The notes under the pieces are model-generated. The model was not told where the DNA came from. It ran no database searches and worked only from the letters and a program-made list of their open reading frames with translations. The translations under genes were made by a program, and so were the position numbers. A stretch of DNA of 64,000 nt from Climacteris rufus (lineage: Eukaryota; Chordata; Aves; Passeriformes; Climacteridae): assembly GCA_013398175.1 (NCBI GenBank), contig VZRZ01002084.1, forward strand, positions 108,794 through 172,793, read 5' to 3'. Below, in pieces: positions 37,601-47,877 of this stretch (positions are counted from its first letter, which is position 1; every line of letters starts with the position of its first letter).

Positions 37601-39701
37601 TAAAATAAAATGTCCTAACATGCAGTTGTCCTCTTGGAGCATCACTGAGATATGCATTTATGGGTGTATTTAACAGGGCACTAGGAAGTTCTCAAGGCTG
37701 AGTGACAAGAAGGGGCTTCCTTGCTTCAAATCAGTGCCACCTCCCCCTCTGCCTCTCCCCCACACCAGCCTAGACTGCATCATGATAAAGCACTGCATAT
37801 GTTTCTGCTTAGACTTGTCTGCAAAAATATCAAACTCTTAAAAGACGCATCAGTTGCGGACATAAACCTGTCAGAAAACAATTATCAGCTGTATCTCTTG
37901 TGATCTTATTAAGTCTCTTGGGTCTTGATAACCTTGGAGATACCCTCTGTAGTGGAAATAATCAAGGCAGAGATAATGCAATTTATTGATAAAACAAGGA
38001 GTCTGACTAGGTCAGCTTGAAGCCCACTTATCTATTTGTTTGCAGGGGGTAGAGGCTGGCTGTTCTTCATTTCTGTGGGGTTTTTTGGGGGGGTGTTCTT
38101 TTGTATGCCTGATAGAACTCAATTTATACTTTCCCCTTCCCTCTGATACAGATAAGCTCATTTTTTCCTCTCCAACTACACTGAACATTTAGCTTTAGAG
38201 CTAATATGCAGGAATTGCCAGATCAGCAGACAAGAGAAAGAAAGGAGAGTGGGATACAGGGAAAGAACAATCAAAGAATGTTGTGGAGAGCAAACTAAGA
38301 CCTAATCTTCTCCCAGACATTTGTGCTACCACTTCCCTGGGAATGGTTGTTTTAGGGGTGAACCTTGCAGGAATGTTAATGAGTTGCACTGGACTTTGAT
38401 TCTGCAAGGTCATGAGAACATAAATACATACAAACTGAGACACAAAGACAAGAGAATTGCATGTATGGGATGAAGTGACTATTTTAGCAATTTGGGCTCA
38501 TCTCTGTCTGTACTTTTTCACTCAGCTGTAAATTATTTCCTTAGGGATTTGGTTTGGAGACTCAAATTAAAAAAAAAATTTGTCTGATGGTAAAATTCGG
38601 TCCAATAATCTATTTTCCACAGGGGAAACTGTTACTCCAGAGGAAGGAGGGTTGAAGACTGAGGAAATTATAGGACTTCACTTCTGAGGAAATGTCTCAG
38701 CAAAAATGTGGAAATATGGCTTACATTAACTTTTGAGCAGTCTTTTCCCCTTTGTTTATGTTTTGAAATTCAGCCTTAAAACAAAAAGAAGTTTTACAGA
38801 GTGGTTTCTAAAAGCCCCTAAAGGAGAACACATTAGGTTGAATGGCAGGACGTAGCACTGGCTTGGAAGGGCCCATGGAGAGGAGACCCATGCTTCTCAC
38901 TCGATCCTGTGAAGGCTGTCACAGCTTTGCCTTGCACACTTGCATCAATGGCTGAAACAAGTGAGTGTGATTTTGGCTAAAGGAGAGGTTCCCCATGGAA
39001 GAAGATGAAAACTTAGAAGTTTTAAAAATTAGGCTATACAAATATTTTTAACCAAGGACAACAAATTTAGTAAGGCTTCAGCAGGAGTAGAGGCCTGAGA
39101 AAAACATCCATTAGAAACAAAGCACTGAAAGCACTTTGAAGTATATATTCAGTAAGGTGAATCCATTTTTATCATCTCAATGCAAACATTTTTATATAGT
39201 TTGTAAAAGATGCCTGATGGTTCTACTTCCTTATGTTATAGTAAGGTGTCTTGATTAAGATCAGTTGTCTCTCTTAACACTACTCTCACTACAGTCTATC
39301 TGATGATTTTATTCTAAAATATGATAAAAAACAGATTAGTTAGAGAGACTCTTCAGAGATACTTTCTTGAATGTAGTCAAACGATCACTTCCTCAGAAAT
39401 CACTGCAGTTCCTTTGAGTAATCATTAGAATTTTTTTCACATTGAAACATATCACCTCTCAGCTGGTTTCTACTCTGTAATGTAGACTTGTACATATAGA
39501 TATTTATACATAATAGCACAGTCTTTCTCATCACCTGTGTAAATTCAGAGCTGACCTGTGGAAATCAAACAGAAATAATTTGTTAGATGCCATAAAGAGA
39601 ATGATGGAAACAGATGTCTCTTTCCCAAAATCAAGACTTATTTCCAAATGCAAAGAACGAGGGTCTCAACTCGCAAAGTAAATCCTCTCAGATAAATGAA
39701 A
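34601..39701. other. unannotated single-copy sequence
   Basis: No gene or mobile element was recognised over 5.1 kb. An 11-base direct repeat with a small hairpin sits at 35723-35766. A short CpG-containing patch lies at 36550-36720. G-rich runs occur near 38078-38095. Confidence 0.55.
35723..35766. repeat. 11-bp tandem repeat plus small hairpin
   Basis: CATGCCTTACC is repeated exactly (35723-35733 and 35734-35744). It is followed by a 7-bp stem ATTAAAG/CTTTAAT (35746-35752 and 35760-35766) with a 7-base loop. Probably replication slippage. Confidence 0.8.
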
Positions 39702-39706
39702 CTGTG
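39702..39706. repeat. left target-site duplication CTGTG
   Basis: This five-base sequence is repeated exactly at 40466-40470, directly flanking the LTR termini. Confidence 0.85.
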
Positions 39707-40059
39707 TGTCCTGGGGTGACAGTATCACATCGCCACTGTCATGTGTTCCTATCATCAGTGGACCTTTTTCAGTATGTTCCTGCCAGGAGGACAGCAGAGT
39801 TCCTCCCAACAGACTGTACATAGATAAGGTGACTGCCCTGGGATTCCTTCTTCTTCCCTGCTGCGGTGTGTGCAAAGGGAGCATGGTGGAGAGAAGGAGA
39901 GGGGTTTTTTTTTCCTTTGTTTTTTTCCTTCCCCTTGCCTTTTTGGCCATTTTTTTTTTTTTTAGTGTGCTTTTTTCTCTTTTTCTTCGTTTCTTTGGAC
40001 CTGTGCCATCACCTGGAACTGAGGAGGGGATCAACATTGGAAGGACATTTGTTCCCCCC

Positions 40060-40330
40060 AGGTCTAGGGAAGCCTGGTGCAGCCTGTGCCGGGGCCTTTG
40101 GGAAGCCACCAGACGGAAGGGACTCTCTCTGGGACTTTTCTACTGAGGTTTTCCCTTTTTGGGGATTTATTATCTGATTTATTATCCTCATTTGNGAGGT
40201 CTGGTGAAGCCTGGGCCAGGGCTCTTGGGAAGCTACCAGAGCTACCAGATGGAAGGGACTCTCTCTGGGACTTTTCTGCTGAGGTTTTCCCTTTTTGGGG
40301 ATTTGTTATCTGATTTGTTATCCTCATTTG
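40060..40330 (+). repeat. internal tandem duplication in the LTR (two ~135-bp copies)
   Basis: Copy 1 is 40060-40194 and copy 2 is 40197-40330. Both end with TTATCCTCATTTG and contain GGACTCTCTCTGGGACTTTT. They differ at a fair number of positions, such as TTATTATC versus TTGTTATC, plus small indels and a repeated GAGCTACCA in copy 2. They are therefore not two reads of the same sequence. Confidence 0.9.
40195..40195. other. single-N assembly join
   Basis: One N sits exactly at the boundary of the two tandem copies, which suggests a forced contig join. Further copies may have been collapsed here. Confidence 0.95.
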
Positions 40331-40366
40331 TTTTTGGTCTTTGCTGTGTTTGCATGCATATTGTGT

Positions 40367-40381
40367 ATGAATAAACAGGGG
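40367..40381 (+). terminator. LTR polyadenylation signal (AATAAA)
   Basis: AATAAA within ATGAATAAACAGGGG, about 95 bases from the LTR end, where an R-region poly-A signal is expected. Confidence 0.6.
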
Positions 40382-40465
40382 TTTTTTTCACTTTCTTCTG
40401 AGAATTTTCCTTCCGGACTTAGTAAAGGGAGGGGCCCCCTCCAGCTGTTATCTCAAACGATAACA

Positions 40466-40470
40466 CTGTG
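40466..40470. repeat. right target-site duplication CTGTG
   Basis: Exact copy of 39702-39706, immediately after the LTR's terminal CA. Confidence 0.85.
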
Positions 40471-42883
40471 CAGGAACTGGAACTGTTCCGTCTGTCTCCA
40501 GACTCATATTGTCTGGTTTGGAACAGATTGCAAATGAAGATTGAGGATCATGGTCAGTTTGCAGTAGCCATATGGAAGCAGGGCATCTCTGTCTTGAAGA
40601 GTTTACAGTCCACCTGCATATTAATATCAGGTGCTGCATGGAATAGAAAACAGCAGAAGCATTGTAAAGCCTTCCACCATCTTAAAAAAACCCCAAATAA
40701 CACATATCTGGGTATGTACATTTCATTCTATATGTTGGTTTCATTAATCTCCTGAGAACTGCTTTATTTTTAGATAGTTAATCTGAACAACAAAGCTAAA
40801 CACCACGTGGCAGTTCATAGAAAATACAGTAAAGCATTCAATTATTTATGACAAAATATGTAAGACCATTCTACCTTCTTCTCCAATAAAGATTTGATCT
40901 AATGCACAAAATTCTCTTAACTCCTGTGTGAAAACTAATATTGTTTTTATCAGGGTTTGAACAAGTCTTGCATAATTCTATTTGTTGCTGATGAAGAGTA
41001 TTTGGAGACATGGACATGAGAAAGTAATAGCTTTATGAAAGCAAGGCACAAGCCTGGGTCAACAACAGGAGAGAAAAATTAGGGAGGAGAGGAGGCAGCA
41101 TGTGACTGAAAAGCAAAGAGGAGAACAGCAGGCATTCTGGAGGATTTGACCCTCTGCAAGTCTGTCACTGCTCAGTGGGGATTGCAGTGCATTCTGCACA
41201 GTGAGGCCTTGGGGTAAATAAAATTACAACGGGAGCAAAATGTTTTCATTTCTCATGCATAAGCAGTAAAGAGTAATGATGATAAGGGAGGAACCTTGGG
41301 TAGTGTCCCTCTCCAGACATGGGCCTCTGGTGAGAGGGACACATATTCTGAAGCCTCGATGGTTTTGATGCATTGACGTAGTTGTAGGTTGCCTGATGTC
41401 TTACTCTTTCTAGAGTAACTGTATTTTAACTTCTTTTTTCCTCTTCTATGTTTCAACATCTGATGGTTTTGCAAGAAAGCAGAACTCTGAATGCTGGTCA
41501 TATCCTGCATATTTTCTCCCCTTTTCCAGGCCTCTTTGTTTCCTTTCTTGCTATGCACTGGTGACACATCCCATCTGGTTCTGTTGCATTGCATGATCCA
41601 AGAGAATACTTAGCATCATTAGACATCAAGGTGGGACATATCATAGCTTGTTCCCAGTGCATGTGCCAAGGGCCTTAATCTTCTGCTTCAGAATTCCAAA
41701 TAATTTCTAATTTCTTTTTAAGTTTTAGGGTGTTAAGCATCCCAGGAAACTATATTTCCATGTTAGGGCTGACCTTGCACCCAAGCAAGCTTGCTTAAAA
41801 CAAATTCAGGGATTTTTGTACCAAATATACCACGACTGGGCTGAAGGTCAGGTGAACAGCTGTGTCTTCCTGAATCACAGTCCAGTGAGCTGATCATGTT
41901 ACAGTCCTGTCCACTGTCCTGACTGGTACCCTTCCTTTGTAGGAAAGGGACATTCTGAGGGCCCATTTAGGGCAAGTTTGTACTGCTGAGCTGTGAAAAA
42001 ACAGCTAGTGCAGAGGAAATGGACAGAGCCTGTCGTATGAAAACATTCTTTACACAACGCCTGGTTGTTGTGTCCTGTATTTGAGTTTGAAACAATAGTA
42101 TTTTGAACTATGACTCACCAAATTTGCTTTATTGCTGATAGTCTGTGGCTGGTAACTTTTATGAGTCTAATCAGTCTGGAAGCCATATGCAAAGAAAAGC
42201 TAAACCAGTAGTATCTAATTTCAACACAGAATAGGAATAGATAACATAAAGAGAGGCAGTCATGTCCCAAAGCACGTAAATTCAGCTGACATTACGGGCA
42301 TAGTCATTGCACACATGCACACACGAAACAGGACTTCCTGCTTTTGTGTGCTGTTTCCCATGTCGTTTGTGTATTGCTGTCATTGTTTTCTTTAGTCAGG
42401 CGGACACATCGTGCTGGGGCCCTACAACAAAACTCAGTCGTCTGTGGGATCTGCAGAAACGCCTGAGCTGAGGCAGGGGAGACAGCCCCGAGGGTTTCAG
42501 TGTGGTCACACAGAGCAACAACAGAGAAATCTCCCCTGCTGGGGCCTGGGGAGGATTGTACCCTCCTGCGGATGCCCTGGTAATCTCATAATCCCTAACC
42601 TATGACTGGCCTCTGATCTCCTCTCACTCCAAATTATTTCAACTTCAAGTAAGAGGAAGTTTAGAGAAGAAGAATAATTATGAAAAGCCATTTCCATTAA
42701 GCTCCTAAAACATTTTTAGCAGTTTAACAGAGCAGTTAATGAGAGCAGTAGAAGAGACCTTGGGAGGGTAGCATAGATGTCTTTAATCCTTCAGCACTCT
42801 TTTCCTTATCTCCACCACATCTGCTGAAGCAAACAGGCAAACAAGACGTATTTCCAGCATGCACTTAACACTTTATATGCTAC
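40471..42883. other. unannotated single-copy sequence
   Basis: No gene or mobile element was recognised. A GC-richer patch lies at 42400-42600. Open frames are at most 113 codons and have no domain. Confidence 0.55.
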
Positions 42884-42899
42884 AAAAAAAAAAAAAAAA
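42884..42899 (+). repeat. poly-A tract
   Basis: A run of 16 A residues. Confidence 0.9.
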
Positions 42900-44448
42900 G
42901 TGGAGAAATGCTTTATTTTTTCATTGATTTAACAGTTCTAACTCATAATATATATAATTTGAAATATTCCCTCCACATATACACAGAATGATTTGCAAAT
43001 GTTAGGTTTGGTTACTACTCCATTTTACCAACTTTTTTTTTCATTAAAAATGGATTATTCTATTACAACCCTGCAGTAAGCCTTTTACACTACAGTGAGG
43101 AGATGGTAGCATAACCATTCTTGTTCTGCCTTTTTATGTATTTCAAAGATAATTTCAAATTAAAATGACCCAGAGTGTAAAAAAGACTGACATCAGTTAT
43201 TTATTGTTTACAAATAGATGTAATTGTAGTTTTCTTTCATTTCATTATTGACAAGGCTCTAAAATATGGATTATTCTGCTCCATGTATGCATTTTATACA
43301 GCTCCTGTGTAAAAGTAAACTTTTAAATAGCTTTTTCTGTATTGTTTTAAAATTGTAATATTTAGAATATTTGCCATTTACAAAGCAGTTCCCTTTTTCT
43401 TCTCTCCCCAAAGTATTGCCAAATCCCAAAAGGAAGTCCTTTTATTCTACTGGGATTTTTTTATACTATGAAAAAGAGAAGAAAAATATGCACATTCCAG
43501 AAATAATAATAATAATAATAATAATAATAATTATTTTTAATTAATACTGAAAAGCTACAATTAAGCAAGAATTGTAAAAACAAACTTGTAAGAACATTTG
43601 ATAGACGAAACATCACAAAACAGAGATTTTTTTCATCTTAACAGAAATGAGGGAATGTAGCTTTTAATGGGAGAAGTACAGTTGGAATTCATTACCACAC
43701 ATTATTGAATGGCACCTTTTCTGCTTCCAGGCTATTTGCTATTTGAAATGCATGGTTTTGGTGCGATTGTTGTTTTTCACTCTAAATTTAGCTCAGTGCT
43801 GTGATCTGTAATCTCAAGGCATTGAATTTAGATAATTTGCAACAGGTAAAACAACAAACTTCCATGAATATCTCCAGCAATTTTTTACAAGGCTATCAAT
43901 ACTGCTCTTTGAAAACTGGCCCAACTGCTCGGCTTTTGAAGGAAGATTTAGCCCTTCCGGACTAAAGTTCTTCCAATATTTCATATGATGATCTGTGCAC
44001 CAAACTGTACTATTGTATTAATAATAATAATGGGAGTAAGTTTTGTCATTTTAAAAATCCAAAATAATAAATATCATCACCACTAAAACTGTAATTCATT
44101 TAATGGTGTCACATCCTTTTAAAGGCACTGGTACTCTGGATTATGTCCCCTCCTTGCTGTTATTTCAGAACAGCAATATAAAAATGCACCATTGACTTCA
44201 CAGGAAAACATTATTAAAGGAGAGTGCTTTCTCTTTTTTATTCCTTCGACCTCTCCCTCCCAGCTATAATTAGTTTACTGCAGCTATATTCTTCTTCTCC
44301 TAAAACAAAAGTAATTAATCTACTTCCAAGATTTTCAGAGCCTCGTATTACAAAAAGTACTTGCTTCAAATGGCCTTATTGACATTGTGTGATTGAAAAA
44401 CGATCTGAAACATTTTATCAAAGATCAAACAAATGCAAACTGCACTTA
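42900..44448. promoter_or_regulatory. AT-rich block, candidate conserved non-coding DNA (inferred)
   Basis: About 1.5 kb of AT-rich, frame-poor, repeat-poor sequence. Homeodomain-type words (TAATTAG near 44270, GTAATTAATC near 44312, ATTAATA near 43545) recur, with an (AAT)n run inside. On the minus strand, ATG|GTAAGTGCA at 44450/44449 is a good splice donor, so a minus-strand non-coding transcript exon could end here. Neither point proves function. Confidence 0.25.
43502..43532 (+). repeat. (AAT)10 microsatellite
   Basis: About ten uninterrupted AAT units. Probably length-polymorphic. Confidence 0.95.
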
Positions 44449-44449
44449 C

Positions 44450-45282
44450 CATTAGCTAACTCTTTGGCCTAGACTGAGTCTCCTGGTCACGCCCTGGGCT
44501 CCTGATCTCAGTATGTCCCCTGATCACTGCTGGAGTGGGGCACCCAGGGGCTTAATTAGACTGCAATACGTCTTTATAACCGAGTTTGAGCTTAATAATA
44601 GATAGGTGTGGTGATGGCCTTGTTGTTTTGCTGTGGTGGTAAAGACTGGGCTTTTTAAAAGCACAAACTGAATTCAGAGTGACTGACAATCTAGAGGAGA
44701 TGGTTGATGATGGATGTGTAAGAAGTGCCTCCTTCTTGAAATATTTCCAGCTTGTGGTTTCACAACTCTGAAATGGCAGTGTCCTGTCTCACAGCTAGAG
44801 ATGGTCAGGGAATGCTGGTCTAAGGTAAACACTGTAATGCAGTGTAAACACTGCCAGCTGTAACACGAGTGGCAAAATTATGATCAACTGATGACTGTGT
44901 GCTCCAGTACATGAGCTCCTCAGATAAGCATTGGCCCCTCCCATCCTCCTCTTTAGTCCTTTTACTGCCCAGAGGCTAAGACAAATAGTAGAAGTTTCTA
45001 GTTCAGAGAGCAAAAACAAAACCAAAATCAAACAACCAAAACCCCAAAACTCTCTAATGTGACTGAGTGGCACTCAGAGAAAGCTCCACATTCCCTTCCT
45101 CTGTGGATGAGTCCTCTTTGGTATCAGTACCTATATTAACCAGATGTTAAACCAGTTCAGATCAATGAGAAGAAATGATGGGGAAGTAGGAAAAAAACTT
45201 TGTAGGAGGCAGAAACAAGCAAGCTCAGAGGGATTTTTGCATAAAATTTCCCACACTCAGAACTAATTCTGATGAAGCCATA
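44450..45282. other. unannotated sequence
   Basis: No gene or repeat family was recognised. An A/C-rich low-complexity patch lies at 45013-45050. Confidence 0.5.
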
Positions 45283-45914
45283 TCGCTAGGTCCGGGTGCC
45301 TGCTCGAGGCCACTCAGCAATAGTCTGGGAGTGACCCTGGTGTCCCGGGGGCTGCAGCTTCCCCGGACACAGGGTGTCCTCCGGCAGCTCTGTTAGTGCT
45401 GGCTCCTCTGGGTGAGAGCGAGCCCTGGGCTGATGTTACAGGCACAAGCGAGGATAAAGGCCAGAGAGAAGGGCCCTGGTGTGATTTCCAGCTCTTTTAT
45501 TTCCCAGGGAGAGGCAGCAGGGAATGCAGGAGAGGGTCCGGGGTCCGGGAGAGGCAGCACGAGAATCGGGAAGAGCTGGAGGCTTCAGGGAGCAGGCAGC
45601 GAGCACGGGGAAAGCAGGGGATTTATCGGGATACAAGCAGGGGAGAGCAACCAATTGGGGTACAAGGATTTACATGGAACCCATGGAGAACTGAACAGCA
45701 ATGAAGCTTCCAGAACATAACCTTACACAGAACATGAAGTAATACCTTAATTAACCAATAAACTGAACATGTAAACAGCGTTGCAAGGGACACTGGGGGT
45801 GAGCCAGAAAGCTCACCCTGACCAGGGAGTGTGGCTCAGACAGGGGCAACCTCGGGCTGAGTCCACCAGTCCTGAGCTCGTGGGGCTGTGACTTTTCTCG
45901 CGTACACAGCCACA
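45283..45914 (-). mobile_element. solo LTR-like element, minus strand
   Basis: A GC-rich island with CpGs in AT-rich surroundings. Read on the minus strand it begins TGTGGCTGTGTACGCGAG (right end) and has a TTGGTTGCTCTCC block. A GGGAAATAAAAGAGCTGG poly-A signal region follows (about 45495-45512). It ends in a GC-rich U5-like stretch containing GGCACCCGGACC. That order (U3, AATAAA, U5) is LTR-like, and no retroviral genes adjoin it. I found no convincing target-site duplication: AAGC and CAGAACT matches near the ends do not fit clean TG/CA termini. The boundaries, especially the left one, are approximate. Confidence 0.65.
45500..45505 (-). terminator. poly-A signal of minus-strand LTR (approximate position)
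   Basis: AATAAA on the minus strand within GGGAAATAAAAGAGC, about two thirds through the element as expected for an R region. Confidence 0.5.
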
Positions 45915-46619
45915 AAGCAGAACTCTTACTTCCAAAGGAGGTAGTTTAGAAATAAAAGCCCACCTCAAAATGTGTCTATTTTTTCAACTCTTCACTCTTT
46001 GCACTCCAGTATGAGGCTTTTATTAATTGCCTGGGGGAAAGAGGGAGGGCAGAGGAGGGGCAGTGGTATTTCAATATATCAAGTAAATGAAAAAGTTTTT
46101 GCTTGAGACCAAGAACTTAAGACGAACACAAGCTCAGTTACTACAATGAATATATATTTCTCATATTATTCTTGCTGATCATTGCAGCTCTGATGTGACT
46201 AACCCTAGCTGAACACTAACCAGGTTGCTGTACTGGGACCTCAAGGATAGACATGTGAGTTTCATCTTCTTTTGGTCTGCTGTTCTTTGTCCCAGCCTTG
46301 GCACCTCTGAGACACTTCTTAGATAACATATGGATAGCTGTTATCTCTTCACAGAAATGGGGATAAATGGCCCCTAGGCCATCCTAAGCTTCCAGACACC
46401 ACAGTGATTTAAACACACAGAATTCCTTAAATGTAGCCTGCAGCATCCTGGATTTATAAGTTACTCATCAGTAATACATGACAGATGAAAGTTAACAGAT
46501 GTCCAAGACGTATATGGGTTTCTAAATACAATTAGCCTCTACTTCAGTTAGCGCAGGAAGGATACAGAACTAGACAAAATAATAAACACACATACCTCTG
46601 CTTCCTTCCCTCAATGTTG
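45915..46619. other. unannotated sequence
   Basis: No gene or mobile element was recognised. Confidence 0.5.
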
Positions 46620-46642
46620 TTTTTTTTTTTTTTTTTTTTTTT
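46620..46642. repeat. poly-T tract
   Basis: A run of 23 T residues. Confidence 0.9.
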
Positions 46643-47164
46643 GTATTTTAGAATATTTTTGTCTTTTCTCTCTGAATTGTCTGTGATTTGGCATAGTAGT
46701 TGTTCTTTGGATCCTCTTTGGAATATTCTTTAATCTCTCCTCTTTACACAGCCATTTTCCTTTTTTTTCCCTTGGCTAGTCCTACTTGGAGAGAAGCAAT
46801 ACCTTCTCTCCTGAAAAAAAAAAAAAAAGGGTCCTCAGGTTTAAAATCACTTTTCGTTAGAGGGTTGCAAAATGGCATCTAATTCCTTTGTTTTGCCTCA
46901 GGGAGAAATTTGAGTGCTCTGAGCTCCAGCTCCTTGAAAAGAAGGCAGAAAAAACTTAACTCAGCAAGCTTTAAGTATAGCATTTCCCCATGTAGTTTCA
47001 TTTTAGTGAGGGTTTCTCAGGCTAATGTGTCATCATCCCATTGAATTTGAGCTAAGTATGGCAGTAGAAAGACAGTAATGAAGACACTCAGCTCTACAGT
47101 CATACTGGAGCTTGAAATCTCACAGAGAAGCTACTAAATTAAATTACAATTCATAAGCTCCACA
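46643..47164. other. unannotated sequence with poly-A tract
   Basis: Contains a 15-base A run at 46814-46828. Nothing else was recognised. Confidence 0.5.
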
Positions 47165-47246
47165 TCATAGAATCATAGAATCATAGAATCACAGAATCAT
47201 GAATCATAGAATCATAGAATCACAGAATCATAGAATCATAGAATCA
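47165..47246 (-). repeat. expanded CR1 3' octamer array
   Basis: About ten tandem 8-base units (AATCATAG on the plus strand, equal to CTATGATT on the minus strand), with ACAG variants and one 4-base phase break at about 47200. This is the terminal repeat of the adjacent CR1, longer than the two to four units I would normally expect. Confidence 0.9.
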
Positions 47247-47825
47247 GATGAGCTGGAAGACACCCATAAAGATCATCAAGCCCAACTCCCAACTCTGTGC
47301 AGGACACCCCAAGAACCACACCATGTGCCTGAGAGTGTTGTCCAAACACTTCTGGAACTCTGTCAGGCTTGGTGCTGTGACCACTTCTTTGGGGAGCCTT
47401 TTCCAGTGCCCAACACCATCTGTGTGAAAAACCTTTTCCTAATATCCAGCCTAAACCTCTCCCAACTCAGTTTCATGCTGTTTCCTCAAGTCCTGTCAAT
47501 GGTCATGAGAGTGAAGAGATCAGTGCCTGCCCTTCCTCTTCCCCCGTGAGAAGCTGAAGACCACAATGAGGGCTCCCCTCAGTCTCCTCCAGGCTCAACA
47601 GATGAAGCGACTTCAGCTGGTCCTCATACGGCTTCACCACTAGACCCTTCATCATCCTCAGAATCCTCTTTTGGATGGTTTCTAATGGCTTAATGTCTTT
47701 TTGTCCTTTTTATATTTTGGTGCCCAAAACTGCCCCCAGGTAACTCAAGGCGAGGCTGCCCCAGTGCAGAGCAGAGCAGGACAGTCCCTTCCCTTGCCCG
47801 GCTGGTGATGCTGTGCCTGATCACC
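47165..47825 (-). mobile_element. 5'-truncated CR1 LINE, minus strand
   Basis: Minus-strand order from right to left: a GC-rich segment equivalent to the end of ORF2 and start of the 3' UTR (about 47700-47825), then a block reading on the plus strand as TCATCATCCTCAGAATCCTC. Next come CCTCCAGGCTCAACAG, AAAACCTTTTCCTAATATCC and TTGGGGAGCCTTTTCCAGTG, and finally the terminal octamer array. This is the best preserved CR1 copy in the window and includes a complete 3' terminus. It has no intact coding frame. Confidence 0.92.
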
Positions 47826-47855
47826 ATCATTTTTTACTGTGTCCTTCCCCCTTCT

Positions 47856-47877
47856 CACACACACACAACACACACAC
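47856..47877 (+). repeat. (CA)n microsatellite
   Basis: About 22 bases of CA dinucleotides with one interruption, just beyond the CR1 copy. Confidence 0.9.

Larger units (their letters stand above)
39707..40465 (+). mobile_element. solo endogenous retrovirus LTR with perfect TSD
   Basis: A 759-base element begins TGTCCTGGGGTGAC and ends CAAACGATAACA. This gives canonical TG...CA ends inside a short TGT...ACA inverted repeat. It is bounded by identical CTGTG target-site duplications. A poly-A signal (ATGAATAAACAGGGG, about 40367-40381) near the right end sets plus orientation. Long T-rich stretches fill 39906-39995. No internal retroviral genes are present, so the provirus has recombined to a single LTR. 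The 5-base duplication is typical of ERV-L-like elements. The start resembles passerine LTR families I know, but I do not assign a subfamily. Confidence 0.85.

Noticed and set aside
39666..40146. 146-147 codon frames on both strands over the LTR, with Lys-rich or Phe-rich runs
   Set aside because: Produced by long T/A runs within the LTR, not by a gene.
47199..47549. 116-codon frame starting with repeated Asn-His-Arg-Ile-Ile-Glu-Ser
   Set aside because: It is an antisense reading of the CR1 octamer tail and 3' UTR.
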